From Rhizaria sp. SCN 62-66 (lineage: Eukaryota > Rhizaria, unplaced): a stretch of 33,263 nucleotides of DNA. The translations under genes and the position numbers were made by a program. The notes under the pieces were generated by a model. The model searched no databases. It saw nothing but the letters and a program-made list of their open reading frames with translations, and was not told the origin of the DNA. This document shows positions 29,901-33,263 of the stretch, in pieces. How positions within the stretch are numbered: the stretch's first letter is position 1; every line of letters begins with the position of its first letter. The DNA lies in assembly GCA_001724265.1 (NCBI GenBank), contig MEDY01000331.1:1-33263 (forward strand), read 5' to 3'.

Positions 29901-32128
29901 GCAACAACACCAGCAACGCGAGCAACGACGCCGACGGCAGCGACGCCGCGGGCCTCAAAGGCGATGACGGCTCGAACAAGGATGACGCTAAGCCGCTCAA
30001 GTCCGGTATGCCAGGTCTGCTGCGCTACGCACGCCACGAGTGGTTCCGCCTCTCGCTGGGCATTCTTTTTGGCATCTGCGAAGGCGTGTCGTTCCCGCTT
30101 TACTCGCTGCTCATGTCCAAGATGACCGACTCGTTCTACTTCACTGACACGAGCAAAATGATGGACGTGACGCGCTGGTACGCCTTCTACTTCTTCCTCC
30201 TTGGCCTCGGCGCCGGGACGGCCGTGCTGCTGCGCTCCGGGCTGCTCGCTATTGCAGGCGAGGAAATGGTGCAGCGCGTGCGCGGAGACCTGTTCAAGGC
30301 CATCATGCGGCAGGAGATTGGCTGGCACGACCGCGAGGCCAACGCCGCCGGTGTGCTGCAGACGAAGCTGTCCGCCGACGCGTTGCATGTGCGCAACATC
30401 GTCACCATGCGCCTCGGTCTGCTCGTCAGCATTATCGCCAACGTGTGCGCCGGCTTTATCATCTGCTTTGTTCGTGGCTGGCAGATGGCGGTCATCATGC
30501 TCGCTGTATTCCCCGCGCTTGCCGGCGCCGGTGTTATGCAGTTCATGTTTGTCATGGGCTTCGGCTCGCGCTCGAAGAAGGCGATTGAACGCGCAGGTCA
30601 AGTGGCGACCGAGTCTGTGGCCAACATCCGCACTCTCGCGTCCTTCAACGGCGAGCTCGCGCTGCTGCAGCGCTTCTCAGCGTCGCTTCAGCAGGGCCTC
30701 GACGTCGGCCTGAGCTCGGCGCAATTCGCCGGTATCGGCTTCGGTGGTGCTAATTTCATTATTTTTGCAGCGTATGCGCTGTGCTTCTGGTATGGTGGCC
30801 GTCTCGTGTACCGCGAGGATATTACCTTCGAGACGATGTTACAAGTCTTCCTGTCTTTCGAAATGTCGTGCATGATGGTTGGCCAGCTTTTCCAGATCCT
30901 GCCTGACTTTGACAAGGTCTCCGCCGCCGTCGCCGACGTCATCGACATCATTGACCGTGATTCGGCCATCGACTACTCGAGCCCCGCAGGCGAGGACGCG
31001 CCCGTGACTGACGGTGAAATCCGCTTTGAGAACGTCTTCTTCCACTACCCGACACGGCCTGACATCAAGGTGCTGCGTGGGTTGTCTTTCACGGCGACGG
31101 GCAAGCGCACGCTTGCCATCGTTGGCGAGTCCGGCTCTGGCAAGTCCACTGTGTTCTCTCTGATTCAGCGCTTCTACGACCCGGTGCGCTCCGTCGAACT
31201 ACCCACCGGCTCCGAGACCAAGATCGTCACTGCTGCCGCCGCCGCCGCGACTGCTGATTTCGCAGCCGACCCCAACGTTGTCTCTGCGGCCACAGTCTCC
31301 GCTGCGCTTGCTGCCGCCGCCGCCAGCTCCGCTGACGCATCCGTTGTTGACACTGCTGCTGCTTCTGCCGACGCCGATGAGCTTCCTGCGGGCCGCGTTA
31401 CGATCGACGGGACTGACCTGACTACGATGCGCCTGGCTCACTTGCGCTCGTTCCTCGGCATCGTCGGCCAGGAGCCAACTTTGTTTTCGGGCACAATTGC
31501 GGACAACATCCGCTGCGGCGACCGCGAGATCACGCAGGACATGATCGAGTCGGCGTGCAAGCTGGCAAATCTGCACGACCTCATCTCGCGCCGCTTCCCT
31601 CGCGGCTACAAGACCCAGGTCGGCCCCAAGGGCGCGCAGCTCTCGGGCGGCCAGAAGCAGCGTGTGGCGATTGCGCGCGCCATCGTGCGGCAGCCCAAGG
31701 TGCTGCTGCTGGACGAGGCGACCTCTGCGCTTGACTCGCGCGCGGAGCGTCTCGTGCAGGATGCCCTGAACAAGGCGATGGAGGGCCGCACCACGGTGCT
31801 CATCGCGCACCGGCTCGACACGGTCAAGCACGCCGATGCCATTATCCTGGTCGCCGAGGGCAAGGTTGCCGAGGGCCCCGCGACGCATGATGAGCTTGTC
31901 GCGCTCGACGGCAAGTACGCCAAGCTCGTCGCCGCGGCTTCGTTGACGGGCTCGCTCGAGGCCGCCGATGCCAAGAAGGACAAGGACGGCAAGAGCGGCG
32001 GCAAGACTGACGGAAAGGGCAAAGGTGGCAAGGATGGCAAGAGCAACAAGGGCGCTAAGGGCGTCGAGGACGCAACGTCTGCGACTGCGGCAGGTGCTGA
32101 TGTCTCCAAGGCGGCCCCTGCAGCGTAA
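26971..32128 (+). CDS. ABCB-type full ABC transporter (P-glycoprotein/MDR family), two exons
   Basis: Exons 26971-27776 and 27946-32128 join inside GLGDK-LAQVLQQ to 1,662 residues. Order is TMD1-NBD1-TMD2-NBD2, the plan of full ABCB exporters. NBD1: YPSR A-loop, Walker A GASGCGKS (515-522), Q666, LSGGQ (722-726), Walker B D746/E747, H782. NBD2: YPTR, Walker A GESGSGKS (1329-1336), Q1444, LSGGQ (1501-1505), Walker B E1526, H1557. All catalytic residues are present at both sites, so both should hydrolyse ATP and drive efflux of a lipid, peptide or drug; the substrate is unknown. It is longer than the usual 1,280 residues because of an acidic N-terminal arm (about 130), Ala-rich inserts between Walker A and the Q-loop in both NBDs, an acidic linker and a Lys/Gly-rich tail. 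The ATG follows a GCTTCACAG acceptor-like site; the upstream in-frame extension is T-rich and was rejected. Confidence 0.95.
27777..27945 (+). other. Intron in the ABC transporter gene
   Basis: 169 nt, AT-rich, GTACGT donor and GTCATTTTCAG acceptor, phase 2. Splicing restores the conserved ABCB segment where a G-x-G-D-K is followed by the third/fourth helix region. Unspliced reading hits a stop at 27802-27804. Confidence 0.95.
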
Positions 32129-33052
32129 TTGCCATATCCCAAACCGTATTTTTCATTTTCTACGTGTTGCGGGTAACAAATGCACTTGTCTGTACATAGT
32201 CTCAGTCGTTCAGTTCATTGCTGTACGTTATCTATTTATTAGTTCTTCGTTTTGCTTTAATTTGAATGTTTTCACTTGTTTTCTCCTGCGTTTTTTGTAC
32301 CTTGATATTTTTTCTTGCTTGTTTGTGGCTGTTATTTTGTTCTGTTTTTGCATCGTTTTCGTGTTTTTTTTTTGGTCGTTGTTGTTGCTTAGTTTTGTTG
32401 TTGTTCTGTTTCTCCCGTGTGTTCAGATCAGAGATGCGTTAAGTCTCAATCAGGAGTCTTCTCTCTGTATTCGTCGACCAATAACTTTTTCTCATTCTAT
32501 TTGTTCATGTTTGTGGTGATCTAGCTCACCTAAGAGTATTGTGCGATGTTTGTTTGACAGCAGTAACCAATGATGCGAGCAAGATCGATATTCTAGCGCA
32601 ACTATATTACGCTGACTATTAAGTACGAAAGACTACAATCAAAGCTATACTCACAAAAAATATAAAACAAAAAAAGGTAAAAGGCAATTGCCAAAACCCA
32701 CCACCGCCAAGTGGTTGTGTCTACCGTCTTATAATCAGTTAAATCTGGATTTACTTTTTTTACTAACGGAATAGTGTTGTTAGTGTTGTATTTCGTAATG
32801 ATGTTTTTCCAAACGATACAGACAAGTAGTACACAGATGGCCGACGACGGCCATGGTGGTTGTGCAACCGTCTTGTACAGACAAATTGGACACACCACTG
32901 TTAGTGTTGTGGGCTGTGAGTGTTAACCGTCTTGTACAGACAAATCATACACACCATCACCATCACCACACAAGTGTTGACCGTCTTATACAGACAAGTC
33001 ATACACGGGGTGTGGGTGGTTGTTGGCAGCCCAGCCGCGCAGAGCCGGGTCC
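32129..33052. other. Spacer between convergent genes with T-rich 3' region
   Basis: The first 400 bases after the ABC stop are T- and TTG-rich and are probably its 3' untranslated region. From about 32650 the sequence changes to a region with degenerate copies of a roughly 35-base unit. An open frame crossing the repeats (32853-33056) is read from the repeat itself and has no other support. Confidence 0.5.
32711..33006. repeat. Degenerate minisatellite, core ACCGTCTTRTACAGACAA
   Basis: Three good copies begin at 32867, 32926 and 32980 (spacing 59 and 54 bases); each continues into a diverged form of RTCATACAC. A shorter copy (ACCGTCTTATA) is at 32723 and a right-half copy (TACAGACAAGTAGTACAC) is near 32814-32831. 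Short ACC/CAC runs separate the units. Unit length and spacing vary, so this is an old or loosely conserved tandem array. Confidence 0.75.
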
Positions 33053-33262
33053 TTAGGTGTCACCATGCGTGCAGACGCCCAGGCCGAGGTTCCAGATCTC
33101 CTTGCACGTGCCGGCAGTGGTGCCGCAGTCGGACTGGGTCTCGCAGAGGATACCGCAGAACCAGTAGTCCTCGTACACGAAGGTGCAGATGGCGGGCGCG
33201 CAGAGGGGGTCGGTGGGCTGGACGCAGGTGGAGATGGGAGGGAACTCGACCTCGAGATCGGG
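33053..33262 (-). CDS. Cys-rich protein, C-terminal 69 residues (5' truncated by window end)
   Basis: Reading the minus strand from 33262 gives an open frame to a TAA at 33053-33055 with strong G/C third positions, like the real genes here. It has eight Cys in 69 residues (TCVQ, LCAP, ICTF, FCGI, LCET, DCGT, TCKE, VCTH), an even number typical of disulfide-bonded extracellular domains, and a YEDYWFCG aromatic cluster. The family is not recognised. A secreted or surface protein is inferred only from the Cys pattern. It converges on the ABC transporter gene. Confidence 0.6.
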   Translation of the reverse strand, partial: PDLEVEFPPISTCVQPTDPLCAPAICTFVYEDYWFCGILCETQSDCGTTAGTCKEIWNLGLGVCTHGDT

Positions 33263-33263
33263 C

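Noticed and set aside
28340-30601. 753-codon minus-strand open frame opposite the ABC transporter
   Set aside because: The + strand encodes unmistakable ABC motifs throughout; the antisense product is His/Arg/Val-rich composition noise.
32853-33056. 67-codon + frame with a His run across the minisatellite
   Set aside because: Its sequence is just the translated repeat; the His run is a CAC/CAT tract between units.

Overview
The window is nuclear DNA from a eukaryote. It has an 80S ribosomal protein tail (eL18), coatomer, Paf1C and ABCB genes, and spliceosomal GT-AG introns. Exons are GC-rich with G/C third positions and encode many Ala, Ser, Asp and Gly runs. Introns and spacers are clearly AT-richer. 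A seven-helix receptor of Dictyostelium cAMP-receptor type, a FITM-like membrane protein and introns starting mostly GTACGT or GTATGT suit a unicellular heterotroph (amoebozoan, apusomonad or early opisthokont/fungal grade). The lineage cannot be fixed from this sequence. No virus, transposon, organellar or bacterial segment was recognised.

Layout. 1-139 (+) is the C-terminus of eL18. 627-1158 (+) is a small selenoprotein-K-like ER protein. 12913-1831 (-) is a three-exon gene for an unrecognised protein of about 3,594 residues. 14813-13931 (-) is coatomer zeta in three exons. 16184-15258 (-) is an ARFRP1/Arl3-type Golgi GTPase whose frame carries one TAG. 16763-18856 (+) is PAF1. About 20004-21813 (+) is a FITM-like multi-spanning protein with an unresolved start. 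24280-22283 (-) is a cAR-like receptor. 26971-32128 (+) is a full-length ABCB transporter with one intron. 33262-33053 (-) is the end of a Cys-rich, probably secreted protein. A degenerate tandem repeat lies at 32711-33006.

The genes do not form an operon. Coatomer zeta and ARFRP1 are neighbours on one strand and both act at the Golgi; the SelK-like and FITM-like proteins would both act in the ER membrane. This is a thematic overlap only.

The points most worth following are: acceptor-like CAG/TAG sites 0-15 nt before almost every start codon (5'-leader introns or spliced-leader trans-splicing); a GTACGT-biased 5' splice site; the single in-frame TAG in ARFRP1, in a window where none of ten stop codons is TAG; Ala-rich insertions at the same place in both ABC nucleotide-binding domains; and the unrecognised giant protein.
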